From: Bacillota bacterium
GTDB lineage: Bacteria > Bacillota > Clostridia > Oscillospirales > Oscillospiraceae
Assembly: GCA_023386265.1 (NCBI GenBank)
Contig: JAEWKA010000006.1
Span: 1 to 64,000, forward strand
Reading direction: 5' to 3'
Length of the DNA: 64,000 nt
Positions 7,976 through 16,371 of this stretch are shown here, piece after piece. The translations under genes were made by a program, and so were the position numbers. The notes under the pieces were generated by a model that searched no databases, had not been told where the DNA came from, and saw only the letters and a list, made by a program, of their open reading frames with translations. Numbering within the stretch: the stretch's first letter is position 1; every line of letters begins with the position of its first letter.

Positions 7976-9733
7976 TTAATTTTCCGCGTTTTTTATTTCC
8001 TTCGTTACAGGTATAACAATCGTCATATTCGTTCCGACGCCCTGCACGCTCTCGATGTGAAGCTCGCTTTCCTCTCCGAAAAACAGCTTCAGTCGGCGCA
8101 CGACGTTCATCACGCCTATACCGGTACTTCCACCTCGTTTTTCCGACTGCTGCAGTTTTTCCAGCTGTTCCTGCGTCATGCCGCAGCCATTGTCCTGAAC
8201 TGAAATGTTTATTTTGTCCTCCCGCATGAACGAGCGTATCGTGATGAGCCCCGTCTTTTCGTAAGGCTCGATGGCGTGTTTTATCGAGTTTTCTACCAAC
8301 GGCTGCAAAATGAGCTTAGGCACTAGCAGCTCTCCGAGTGGAGCTTCAATTTCAAGCTCGTACTGCAGGCGGTCCTCCAGCCGATTCTTCTGAACGCACA
8401 GGTAGTCTTGGATATATTGATATTCCTGATTGAGCGGGACAAGCGCATTGTCCGTGTCGATGCAATATTGCATGAGCTTTCCCAGGGAAACAATAATTTC
8501 GCTGATATCCATTTCGCCACGATCAATGAGCATCCAGTTGATGGAGTCCAAAGCGTTATAGAGAAAATGCGGGTTGATTTGCGCCTGAAGCGCTTCAATC
8601 TCAGCACTTTTTTGAGCAAGTTTTTCCTGATACACCTCGCGGATAAGGAGATTAATTTTGTTGACCATGTAATTAAAAGACTCGTTCAGCTGCCCTATCT
8701 CGTCGCGCCTGTCAATGTCCAGTTGCAGCTCGAAATTTTCGTCCTGCACGGTCTTCATCGCCTTGCCCAGAGTATTTAGAGGACGCGTTATAGACTGGTA
8801 CATCATAAGTATCGCAAGCAGCATGAAAAATATCACGCCGACGACCAGCCACGTAATAAAGTCTCTGAGCGTGTCAGAATCGGCGAACAGGTTCTTCACG
8901 CTGATAATTGAAAAGGTTTTCCAGCCTGTGAGTCCGTTATACTGTCCGCAGGCGTAATACGGGTCTCCATTCCAGTCGAGCAGAAAACGTCGCGTACCCT
9001 CGTTGAATCTCTGCTCGACAATGTCGTAGCAGGCTGGATATCCGTTTCGGTCGGCGCAGATGACCTGTCCGTTTTTGTCCACTATGTAGGTGTACTGGTA
9101 GCTCAGTATCTTCTGATTTTCAAGCAGGAGATTGCTGAAGGAGTCCGGAAGCAGCTCGACAACGAAAAGCCCGATGACCTTTCCCTCTTCGTTCCGAACC
9201 GAACAATACGCAGACAAGACCTGGCTGTCCTTGTCTTCAGCGTCCGAGAATATGCTTGACCTGAGATTTGACCAATAGACCTTTTCCGGCTTCTCCTTAG
9301 CATTTTTATAGTAATCATCTACGACGCTGCGATTGAGCACCATCATCTCTTCATCGCCTGTATAGAATAGCAAATGATTTCCGGTTATGACGCTAATGCT
9401 CGAAATCGCATCAAAGGCCCGCGTCATACCTTCGCAGTAGCTTTCCATTTCGTAGGAAAGCTGCGGATCCTCTGTCTGGCTGTAATAATTATCAATAAGC
9501 TCGATGGCCATTTTGTTTTCCGTCGCGGTGCGGATAGACTCTGTGATATAGCGCACCTTCATGTTTAGGTTGACGTCAATACGGTAAACGGTGTCGGCTA
9601 TTACTTCCTTCTGCGCGTTTGTAACGATATCCTTCGCGTAGTTATAGGAAAAATAGCCGATTAGCGCGCCTAGTATCATAACCGGTATTACGCCGATAAT
9701 CAGCAGCTTCTGCTTAAATGATAAATACTTCAT
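7976..9733 (-). CDS. Sensor histidine kinase (YesM-like)
   Basis: The 585-residue kinase has a membrane segment at about 10-29, an extracellular Cache-type sensor region to about 288, a second membrane segment near 289-312, a HAMP region, the YesM-type His box QINPHFLYNALDSINW near residue 395, and an HATPase domain (QPLVENSIKHAI, NGCGMTQEQL, GIGVMNVVRRL). The unusual His box is typical of LytS/YesM kinases. It should sense an extracellular ligand and phosphorylate the AraC-type regulator encoded 50 bases downstream. Context suggests nucleosides or another solute bound by the BMP lipoprotein; this is inference. Confidence 0.93.
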   Translation of the reverse strand: MKYLSFKQKLLIIGVIPVMILGALIGYFSYNYAKDIVTNAQKEVIADTVYRIDVNLNMKVRYITESIRTATENKMAIELIDNYYSQTEDPQLSYEMESYCEGMTRAFDAISSISVITGNHLLFYTGDEEMMVLNRSVVDDYYKNAKEKPEKVYWSNLRSSIFSDAEDKDSQVLSAYCSVRNEEGKVIGLFVVELLPDSFSNLLLENQKILSYQYTYIVDKNGQVICADRNGYPACYDIVEQRFNEGTRRFLLDWNGDPYYACGQYNGLTGWKTFSIISVKNLFADSDTLRDFITWLVVGVIFFMLLAILMMYQSITRPLNTLGKAMKTVQDENFELQLDIDRRDEIGQLNESFNYMVNKINLLIREVYQEKLAQKSAEIEALQAQINPHFLYNALDSINWMLIDRGEMDISEIIVSLGKLMQYCIDTDNALVPLNQEYQYIQDYLCVQKNRLEDRLQYELEIEAPLGELLVPKLILQPLVENSIKHAIEPYEKTGLITIRSFMREDKINISVQDNGCGMTQEQLEKLQQSEKRGGSTGIGVMNVVRRLKLFFGEESELHIESVQGVGTNMTIVIPVTKEIKNAEN

Positions 9734-9928
9734 CTTCTGGACCTCATCGTCTTTTCTACAGCGTAGATGATTTGTCGAAGGAAGTCAAGTCCAAGAAACA
9801 CTCATCCAGTTTTTGTCGGTAAACTTGGAGTTACGGGAATATATATTAAACTTGTGATTACATCCGCCCCATGGAAAAAAGTTAAGTGCATAAATAAGCC
9901 TGATTCCACCGTGTTTTTTAGCTTTGAC

Positions 9929-10200
9929 GCTCGAAACCGGATGGATTTGCTCAAGTTGCCGTAAAGGCCGAAGAGTCTGGCAACTTCGTAGAAGAAATAT
10001 CTGTTCAGGCACAAGAACAGGCTGCCGCAATTTCTCAGATTGCAATTGGCATTGAGCAGGTTTCCTCCGTTGTTCAGATGAACTCCGCCACGTCAGAAGA
10101 AAGTGCCGCAGCAAGTGAGGAGCTTTCAAGTCAGGCGGATGTTCTTAAGAATCTTGTAGGTCAGTTTAAGTTGGCGACTTCATTTAACACAGATGATTAA
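9929..10200 (+). pseudogene. 3' fragment of a methyl-accepting chemotaxis protein
   Basis: From about 9943 to the TAA at 10198-10200 one frame reads GFAQVAVKAEESGNFVEEIS, then QEQAAAISQIAIGIEQVSSV, EESAAASEELSSQADVLKNL, and a tail ending FNTDD. This is the last helix of a chemoreceptor signalling domain and is close to the C-terminus of the intact chemoreceptor at 11772-13790. Nothing upstream continues the gene (the 190 bases back to the kinase start show no receptor motif), so it is a decayed copy. Confidence 0.85.
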
Positions 10201-10426
10201 GCCTTATTCAACGCAGTTGTTTCATCGATAAAGCATTAAATGCTATGGATATGTTGCAAAATATGACCACAAAAAAGCATTAGTTGACCGCAAAAGGTTG
10301 ACTGGTGCTGCATTTTATTGACTGTATAACTCACATGTATTCAAATATTTGAGGCATCTGAGCTCGGAATATCCCTATCTCTACTCTCTTAAAGTCAAAA
10401 AACCTTTCTGCAAAGAAAAAAGATGC

Positions 10427-10466
10427 TGCAAGGTACCCTACGTCAAATTTCGTAGAGTGCCTTGCT
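10427..10466. repeat. Hairpin, copy 1 of a repeat flanking sodA
   Basis: GCAAGGTACCCTACG pairs with CGTAGAGTGCCTTGC around TCAAATTT. The right half shares AATTTCGTAGAGTG exactly with 11399-11412 on the other side of sodA. It may end transcription of sodA on the minus strand, but part of the decayed recombinase lies between the two. Confidence 0.55.
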
Positions 10467-10477
10467 ACACTTTCTCC

Positions 10478-10684
10478 TTATCTATTCACATCCACCGTCA
10501 CGCGGTACAATTCCACGGTGAATTTGTTCTCGTAAACGGTAACTTTTTCAATCAACCGCCGAACCAGTGGCTTGTCATATTCGATGATGGCGGTGGTCTG
10601 CCATATAGGAGACTTTTCTTTTATAGGAGCTGTAACAAACGGCAAAATATTGTTCAGGGTCATCCTCATCCCGCCGCAACGCAT
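10478..10684 (-). pseudogene. C-terminal fragment of a serine site-specific recombinase
   Basis: The short minus-strand frame contains the end of a large serine recombinase/resolvase: EYDKPLVRRLIEKVTVYENK followed by FTVELYRVTVDVNR, a common C-terminus in clostridial integrases of mobile elements. The first residues run into sodA on the same strand (small overlap), and no catalytic resolvase domain is visible nearby. This is a leftover of an integrated element, of interest because a sigK gene interrupted at a skin-type site lies at 22.5 kb. Confidence 0.65.
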
Positions 10685-11298
10685 TTCTTGTAAAGATCTG
10701 CGGCATGCACCCAGTTAACGACACTGAACCAATCATCAATGTATGCCGTCCGCTCATTGTAATGCTTCAGATAATATGCATGCTCCCACACGTCGATGCT
10801 CGCAATCGGGCATAAATGCTGCGAGATCGGCGTGTCCTGATTTGCCGTTGTCATAATTTTCAGCTTCCCTTTTTGATTTGCAACCAGCCACGCATACCCG
10901 GAGCCAAAAACGGACAGCGCATGATTTTTTAATTCATTTAAAAACCGCTCCGCAGACCCGAAATCTTTCACAATTATCGGATACAGCATTCCAGCCTGTG
11001 ACCGTATTTCGGAATTTGTCATGCCGTTGAAATAAAAAATGTGGTTATATACGCCTCCGCCGTTGTTTTTGACGGGTATCTGGATGGCAACGGGCAGACT
11101 GCCGATATTGGTCAACAGCTGTTCTAGAGACCAGTTTTGAAATGTGGGATAGTCTTTCAGTGCTTTGTTAAGGTTGTCTACGTATGTTTGCAAATGCCTG
11201 TCGTGATGCAGATGCATCGTTTTCGTATCGATAAACGGCTCGAGCGCGTCATAAGCATAAGGAAGCGGTTGATTTACGAATGGATAGTGTTCGTTCAT
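10666..11298 (-). CDS. sodA: Superoxide dismutase, Mn type
   Basis: This 210-residue protein is a full-length Fe/Mn superoxide dismutase, converting superoxide to oxygen and peroxide in the cytoplasm. The metal ligands are visible: His31 in MHLHHDRH, His86 in GGGVYNH, and Asp169 and His173 in DVWEHAYYL. Gln154 in TTANQD is the second-sphere glutamine in the position typical of manganese enzymes, so Mn is the predicted metal. The ATG at 11298 has an AGGAGG site six to seven bases away. It stands alone among gene fragments and is flanked by two similar hairpins, which may mark an acquired segment. Confidence 0.93.
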   Translation of the reverse strand: MNEHYPFVNQPLPYAYDALEPFIDTKTMHLHHDRHLQTYVDNLNKALKDYPTFQNWSLEQLLTNIGSLPVAIQIPVKNNGGGVYNHIFYFNGMTNSEIRSQAGMLYPIIVKDFGSAERFLNELKNHALSVFGSGYAWLVANQKGKLKIMTTANQDTPISQHLCPIASIDVWEHAYYLKHYNERTAYIDDWFSVVNWVHAADLYKKCVAAG

Positions 11299-11771
11299 AT
11301 TATGACCTCCTACATCTTCATATTATATTCAGGAAAAAAAATATATGCCTTTACAGCACGGAATGCTATAGCTGTAACAAAAAGTCACCTTACGTTGTAA
11401 TTTCGTAGAGTGGCAGACGGAGTCTGTTGCGCTATATAAACGATCACTTTCTATCTGATGTAGCTCCCTTTATACTGAGCTTGGCAAAATCCTCTTTGTA
11501 GAAAGGGAGTTGTTTTATGTCTCAAGATGAAGTCGATGTCACTTTTATCGAAAATCAGCGACCATGTGTGACGGAGTACCCACTCATAATTGCGCATCAG
11601 AGCCATATAGGAAACAATTCACCTAAGTTGTGAGCAAAAATAAAACCTTACTTATTAACGGGTGGATTTGAAAATATTATGTATCTAGCTACTTTATTAT
11701 CCCATAATATGGTGAATAAATATAAAGTATTAAAAAAGCAGTTCTGCTAACCAAAAACGAGGAGTATTTTT
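11299..11771. other. Intergenic region with hairpin and a 38-codon frame
   Basis: The second copy of the sodA-flanking repeat (AATTTCGTAGAGTG) is at 11399-11412. CTCCCTTT near 11464 can pair with AAAGGGAG near 11503, and right after it an ATG at 11517 opens a 38-codon frame to TGA at 11633 (MSQDEVDVTFIENQRPCV at its start). The frame has GGGAG upstream, but no family is recognised; it could be a start of a lost gene. The chemoreceptor promoter should lie within the AT-rich last 120 bases. Confidence 0.4.
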
Positions 11772-13790
11772 ATGGAGAAAAAGAAAAAGAAATTGTCAAA
11801 AGAAAAAAAGAGTTTATCATTGAGTACATTAATCCTTATTCCAGATGTTTTGATGATAATTATAGTATCTGCATTGTTTGCTTTTCTTGCAAGTGTTATG
11901 TCCTACAGAAGTACGACATCATGTCTTAAGGAATCCATGAATCAGACGGCGGCTGTTGCCTCGATGGCAACAAAAAACGAGATTACAAGATTTTATTCTT
12001 TGGCACAGGAAATTGCTTCCGACAGCGTTCTATATAGTGATACATCTACCAAGGAAGATAGACTGGCGTATTTGAGCGCAAAGTCTCAAAACAGTGAGTT
12101 GGAAGGTATATACTACTACACTGCTGACGGTACACTTATATCCGACGGACAAAATTACGCATCAGCTGTTTATTTTAAAAAAGCGATAGGCGGCGAGACA
12201 TATATTTCGGCTCCGGAAACAGACAAGTCAACCGGGAAACTCGTTTACTATGTTTCTACTCCCGTCTGGAAGGATGGAGTCAGCGGCTCATCGGTTGTCG
12301 GTGTCGCCAATTTCCTCGTTAAGCAAGAAGTGCTGAACTATATCGCGGCAAATATCAAGGTCAGCAAAAGCGGAAATTCCTATATTATTGATAAAAACGG
12401 CTATACGATAGCTGACCCCGATATTAATCTTGTCGCCGAAAAAGAAAACATTCCCCAGCTGGCAGAATCAAATTCCAACCTCAAATCCCTTGCCGTAATT
12501 TACGCTAAAGCTATTGCGGGTGAAGCGGGATTCGGAAAGTATACGTACAAAGGAGTAAAGAAGTTCGTAGCCTATTGCCCTATTCCGGGCACAGACGGAT
12601 GGAGCATATGCGTCGGCGCACCTGAATCAGAATTTACTCAGGGTGTTACACAGACAATCTATATTTCAATAGCGCTTCTCATAGTAATGTTGGTTGTAGG
12701 AACAATTATTACATTAGCCTGCGTAAAGGCTCTTGCTGTTCCAATTACAACGGTTATGGACAGACTCTCCAAGTTCGCAAAAGGCGATATTTCGTCTCCC
12801 GTGATTGACATACCTACAGTATCTATCGAACTTGATAGTCTGAAAGATTCAATGATTCGAACAACCGAATACACAAGCGCAGTTGTTTCTGATATAGATT
12901 TTATACTGTCAGAAATGGCAAACGGTAATTTTAATCTTATATCCAAGGTTCCGGAAAAATATATCGGAGATTTTGAACACATACTCACATCTTTCAAAAT
13001 CCTCAAGGAATCTCTTAACGGTTCTTTCAAACGGATAGCGCAGGTCTCCGAACAGGTCTCGGCTAGCGCCTTTCAAGTCAGTAACGGTGCGCAGTCCCTT
13101 GCTGAGGGAACAACTGAACAGGCCAGCAGCGTTCAGGAGCTATCCGCTTCTATTGCAGATATTTCACAACGTGTAAAGGCAAACGCCGAAGGCGCAGAAA
13201 TGGCAAAGAGTCTGACGGCAGAAACCGAATCGATTATGCAGAATAGCGTAAGCGATATGAATCTTGCTCGTGAGGCTATGGATGATATATCCGCTACATC
13301 GAAGAACATCAGCAAAGTTATTAAAACTATCGACGACATTGCATTCCAAACAAACATCCTAGCGCTTAATGCGGCGGTCGAGGCAGCAAGAGCCGGCGCT
13401 GCAGGCAAAGGTTTCGCCGTTGTAGCTGACGAAGTCCGTAATCTTTCACAGAAATCAGCTGAGGCTGCGAAAAGCACCACCGCTCTCATCGAAAGTTCTA
13501 TCGAGGCTGTCGAAAAAGGTAGTCAGCTCGTAAACAGGACAAGTGCAGGGTTTGGACAGGTTGCAGCCAAATCCTTCGAAGTCGCACAACTAATCGAAGA
13601 TATATCCATCCATGCGCAGGAGCAGGCAATCGCCATTTCCCAGATCTCGACCGGCATCGATCAGGTTTCCACTGTGGTTCAGATGAACTCCTCCACCTCT
13701 GAAGAAAGTGCTGCAGCGAGTGAGGAGCTTTCCGGCCAGGCAGAGGTACTTAAAGGCCTCGTCGAACAGTTTAAGCTGGCACAGGAATAA
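11772..13790 (+). CDS. Methyl-accepting chemotaxis protein with Cache sensor
   Basis: A 672-residue chemoreceptor. After a basic N-terminus (MEKKKKKLSKEKK) there is a membrane segment near 22-46, an extracellular double-Cache region (about 50-295, with YYTADGTLISDG, SGNSYIIDKNGYTIADPD and PGTDGWSICVGAPE), a second membrane segment near 298-322, HAMP, and a long signalling coiled coil. The hairpin tip that contacts CheW and CheA is intact (ILALNAAVEAARAGAAGKGF, then VVADEVRNLSQKSAEAA). The ATG has a GAGGAG site nine bases upstream. It is monocistronic with its own terminator. No other chemotaxis or flagellar gene is in the window. Confidence 0.95.
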   Translation: MEKKKKKLSKEKKSLSLSTLILIPDVLMIIIVSALFAFLASVMSYRSTTSCLKESMNQTAAVASMATKNEITRFYSLAQEIASDSVLYSDTSTKEDRLAYLSAKSQNSELEGIYYYTADGTLISDGQNYASAVYFKKAIGGETYISAPETDKSTGKLVYYVSTPVWKDGVSGSSVVGVANFLVKQEVLNYIAANIKVSKSGNSYIIDKNGYTIADPDINLVAEKENIPQLAESNSNLKSLAVIYAKAIAGEAGFGKYTYKGVKKFVAYCPIPGTDGWSICVGAPESEFTQGVTQTIYISIALLIVMLVVGTIITLACVKALAVPITTVMDRLSKFAKGDISSPVIDIPTVSIELDSLKDSMIRTTEYTSAVVSDIDFILSEMANGNFNLISKVPEKYIGDFEHILTSFKILKESLNGSFKRIAQVSEQVSASAFQVSNGAQSLAEGTTEQASSVQELSASIADISQRVKANAEGAEMAKSLTAETESIMQNSVSDMNLAREAMDDISATSKNISKVIKTIDDIAFQTNILALNAAVEAARAGAAGKGFAVVADEVRNLSQKSAEAAKSTTALIESSIEAVEKGSQLVNRTSAGFGQVAAKSFEVAQLIEDISIHAQEQAIAISQISTGIDQVSTVVQMNSSTSEESAAASEELSGQAEVLKGLVEQFKLAQE

Positions 13791-13899
13791 TATAGTTATT
13801 TTAATTCGGTATAATAAAAAAACGGTGCAGGCCTATAACGCACCAGTTGTATCGGACATCAATAAAATGGCAGCATAGCAGAATATTTTAAGATTACGC

Positions 13900-13938
13900 A
13901 AAGCTGACGCCGCTTTACTATGGGCGTCAGCTTTATTT
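13900..13938 (+). terminator. Terminator of the chemoreceptor gene
   Basis: AAAGCTGACGCC (13900-13911) pairs with GGCGTCAGCTTT (13923-13934) around an 11-base loop, followed by a short T-rich tail. It lies about 110 bases after the chemoreceptor stop. Confidence 0.8.
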
Positions 13939-13940
13939 CC

Positions 13941-14300
13941 CGCTGAATGCGATTGTTTTTTTCGAGCTAAATATGCTCAACAATGAATTTCCTAAATCTA
14001 AACATATTCTAATAATAAGCATAACACTAAACCGCCTGCGGCTGTAGTATTGACAGCTATATCATCGATTGTTAGAATAACATCACAATAAAAACCACGT
14101 TATCTTTAAAGAAAAACGGCTGGAACTATACCAGTGGAGGTTTAATTGTTGTACCCATAAGTATATTGTCTCTCTTTCAATTACGCTAAATGCTTCGATT
14201 TGCAAGGCTTCTGGGAATATTGTGTTTGACAGACATCGAGTAAGAGAAATTATACTTTTCCCGTAAACGGCGGTTTCGTGCTAGGGATTATCCAACATCA
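13941..14300. other. Intergenic region, no gene recognised
   Basis: No frame with a ribosome binding site and a recognisable motif was found. The sequence is AT-rich and resembles decayed coding DNA. It leads into the hairpin at 14303 and the leader of the small regulator gene. Confidence 0.4.
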
Positions 14301-14302
14301 GG

Positions 14303-14331
14303 CAGTTTGTGATGCACAAGCTGTCTTTTTT
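14303..14331 (+). terminator. Intrinsic terminator upstream of TM1266-like gene
   Basis: CAGTTTGTG and CACAAGCTG pair around ATG and are followed by TCTTTTTTC. It sits 120 bases before the start of the small regulator gene, so it either ends a lost gene or acts as a leader attenuator. No known riboswitch core was recognised in front of it. Confidence 0.65.
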
Positions 14332-14451
14332 CATGCCTTATCTCGGATAATTCTCTACTCATAGGGTAAGCCACCAAACAGTCCACCTGCTTATATGCTC
14401 AATGATCGTGCCATACTATTCTCATCTTGCAGAACAGGAGTAATAATAATT

Positions 14452-14694
14452 ATGTCAAAGGTTGTTATGGGCATCCAGCTTCTAGAAAGAACCGAAGATT
14501 CAACTAATTTTCAAAGTATACTATCAAAATACGGTAATATTATTCAAACTCGTCTCGGTCTTCACGAAACAGCATCAGATTCGTCTGGTATCATTGTGTT
14601 AGATTTCGTTGAGGACTCAGATTCTAAAGTTGAAAATCTGGAAAAAGAACTTTCGGCAATTGGTAATGTTAATATTCAGAAAATGTTTTTTTAA
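14452..14694 (+). CDS. TM1266-like small regulator (hydrogenase-system regulator family)
   Basis: An 80-residue protein with a ferredoxin-like (ACT-like) pattern: KVVMGIQLLERTEDSTNFQS, ILSKYGNIIQTRLGLHE, GIIVLDFVEDSDSKVENLEK, and a final NVNIQKMFF strand. This matches the small TM1266/iron-only hydrogenase system regulator family, usually found beside [FeFe]-hydrogenase maturation genes. No hydrogenase gene is in the window. I chose the ATG at 14452, which has AGGAG ten bases upstream, over the ATG at 14395. A GC-rich terminator follows 40 bases later, so it is monocistronic. Function is inferred from the family. Confidence 0.7.
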   Translation: MSKVVMGIQLLERTEDSTNFQSILSKYGNIIQTRLGLHETASDSSGIIVLDFVEDSDSKVENLEKELSAIGNVNIQKMFF

Positions 14695-14736
14695 TCTATA
14701 TTTGTTGGATATGTGGAGGACAATGCATGGTATATA

Positions 14737-14764
14737 GGTGCCGGGATCAGCTCCGGCATCTTTT
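14737..14764 (+). terminator. Terminator of the TM1266-like gene
   Basis: GGTGCCGG (14737-14744) pairs with CCGGCATC (14753-14760) and is followed by TTTTAT. Confidence 0.8.
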
Positions 14765-14898
14765 ATCCAATATTATCGGATGATTTTGAATTCGCCATCA
14801 TCAGCCTTATCCTGCTTGCTTTTTGCTTTTGATTGAACAAATTCTATAAATATTTTTTTCTTTGTCTTTTTTGGCATACCGCTGTATACCGTTGGTGA

Positions 14899-15040
14899 GA
14901 AGCCCTAATTTCTATTCCTGCGGGCATCAACGAAATGAACGTGCCGCTGTTTTTAGTACTCACCGCTGTCGGCAGTGCGGTATGGAACACGGTGCTCGTC
15001 TTAACAGGCACTTTTTCATTCTTCGGCAGTATTACCTATA
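14899..15040 (+). pseudogene. Fragment of a DedA-family membrane protein
   Basis: The frame reads EALISIPAGINEMNVPLF followed by LVLTAVGSAVWNTVLVLTG. This matches the conserved middle of DedA/SNARE-associated proteins (R-x-x-ISIPAG, then a segment containing G-S-x-x-W-N). A TGA directly precedes it, and the homology ends after about 38 residues. It is a remnant without start or end. Confidence 0.55.
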
Positions 15041-15260
15041 AATTCGGCAAAGTTTCTTTTCCTTGTCAAAGTCTTTGGGTCAAAATAGAGTCAGGCATTT
15101 TCGTTATCTCCATTCAAACACAACCCTTTAGTGAAGCCCCAGAAGGTCTTCACTGCCGGAGCTTTGCTTTGTTGTTCGCTTTGTAATACTTTGGTTATTT
15201 ATACCAGGAACTTGTCAAAATAACAAGAAGCAGTCTACTTTAATGCGGTGGTACTTAAAA

Positions 15261-15398
15261 GTATCAAAAATCATAACTGAGATGGGCGTAATAGAAGTCA
15301 GTCCCGATGGACTGGTACTTACGGAGTACAATCCAGAATTTACTCTGGAACAGATTCAGCGCGGAACCGAAGCCTCTCTTATCATAAGCCCGAACTGA
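15261..15398 (+). pseudogene. 3' fragment of a CoA-transferase B subunit
   Basis: The frame from 15261 to TGA at 15396-15398 reads SKIITEMGVIEVSPDGLVL, then TEYNPEFTLEQIQRGTEASL and IISPN. This is the end of the beta subunit of 3-oxoacid/butyrate-acetoacetate CoA-transferases, where the pattern IT-D/E-x-x-V-x-x-V-x-P-x-G-L-V-L is conserved. The rest of the gene and the A subunit are absent, so this is a remnant. Confidence 0.7.
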
Positions 15399-15500
15399 AA
15401 AGCATGGTATACACCTGATACGGGGCAGTCTTCTTTTCTATACTTGATAATTGGAACGCTATGTTCTGATTGTATTCTTCTCCTCCTTTTTCTTTACGGC

Positions 15501-15535
15501 AAAGCTCCTGATAAATTTTTGCATCAGGGGCTTTT
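15501..15535 (+). terminator. Terminator between the remnants and the lar operon
   Basis: AAAGCTCCTGAT (15501-15512) pairs with ATCAGGGGCTTT (15523-15534), with one G-T pair, followed by a short T run. It insulates the lar operon. Just downstream, TTGTCA (15534-15539) and TATAAT (15555-15560) could be a weak promoter for larB with a short 15-base spacer. Confidence 0.7.
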
Positions 15536-15612
15536 GTCAGTCGTGTTTTTTCGATATAATAATGATATTTACAAGCTCCGCAGGTGTTAACGGATTTTGA
15601 TTGGAGATTATT

Positions 15613-16371
15613 ATGGAAAAAGACAATATTGCTGAAATTCTGCGGCAGGTAGAAAGCGGCAGTCTGAGCGCTCAGGACGCCATGCTCAAACTGAAGCTGG
15701 AACCGTTTGAGGAGCTAGGTTATGCAAAGGTTGATCATCACCGCGCGATACGTCAGGGAATATCCGAGGTAATATACGGCGCGGGAAAAACGCCCGAGCA
15801 GATTTGCGGAATAATCTCCTCTATGTTATCGGCAGGGCAGGAACGAATCCTTATAACCCGCCTAGAGACACACTCAGCTGAGTTTATATCAAAGACCTTT
15901 ACCTTTGATTACCATAAGGATTCAAAGATAGGAATCATCGGCGGTATTCCAGATCCCAACGGCAACGGCAGAATCATAATCGCCACCGGCGGCACCAGCG
16001 ATATCCCCGTAGCCGAGGAAGCCGCGCTGACTGCCGAAGTCCTGGGCAACGATGTTTTCAGGCTCTATGATGTAGGTGTTTCTGGTGTTCACCGACTGCT
16101 TTCGTTCACGAAAGAAATTATGGACGCAAGTGTGATCATCGCCGTTGCCGGAATGGAGGGCGCTCTTGCGAGCGTTGTAGGCGGCTTGGCAGATTGCCCG
16201 GTTATAGCAGTTCCGACCAGTGTTGGCTACGGCGCTTCCTTCGGCGGAGTCGCTGCCCTGCTTTCTATGCTTAATTCCTGCGCCAGTGGTGTAAGCGTCG
16301 TCAATATTGACAACGGGTTCGGTGCTGGTTATATTGCAAGTATGATTAATCATACGAGGGTTACAAAATGA
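15613..16371 (+). CDS. larB: Nickel-pincer cofactor carboxylase/hydrolase LarB
   Basis: LarB carboxylates the pyridinium ring of nicotinic acid adenine dinucleotide and releases AMP, the first step of nickel-pincer nucleotide cofactor synthesis. The 252-residue protein has the LarB N-terminal part (FEELGYAKVDHHRAIRQG, EVIYGAGKTPEQI) and a PurE-like C-terminal domain (ATGGTSDIPVAEEA, RLYDVGVSGVHRLL, AGMEGALASVVGGL, PTSVGYGASFGGVAALLSML). The ATG at 15613, with GGAG six to seven bases upstream, is preferred to the TTG at 15601. The end overlaps larC by four bases (ATGA). Confidence 0.95.
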   Translation: MEKDNIAEILRQVESGSLSAQDAMLKLKLEPFEELGYAKVDHHRAIRQGISEVIYGAGKTPEQICGIISSMLSAGQERILITRLETHSAEFISKTFTFDYHKDSKIGIIGGIPDPNGNGRIIIATGGTSDIPVAEEAALTAEVLGNDVFRLYDVGVSGVHRLLSFTKEIMDASVIIAVAGMEGALASVVGGLADCPVIAVPTSVGYGASFGGVAALLSMLNSCASGVSVVNIDNGFGAGYIASMINHTRVTK

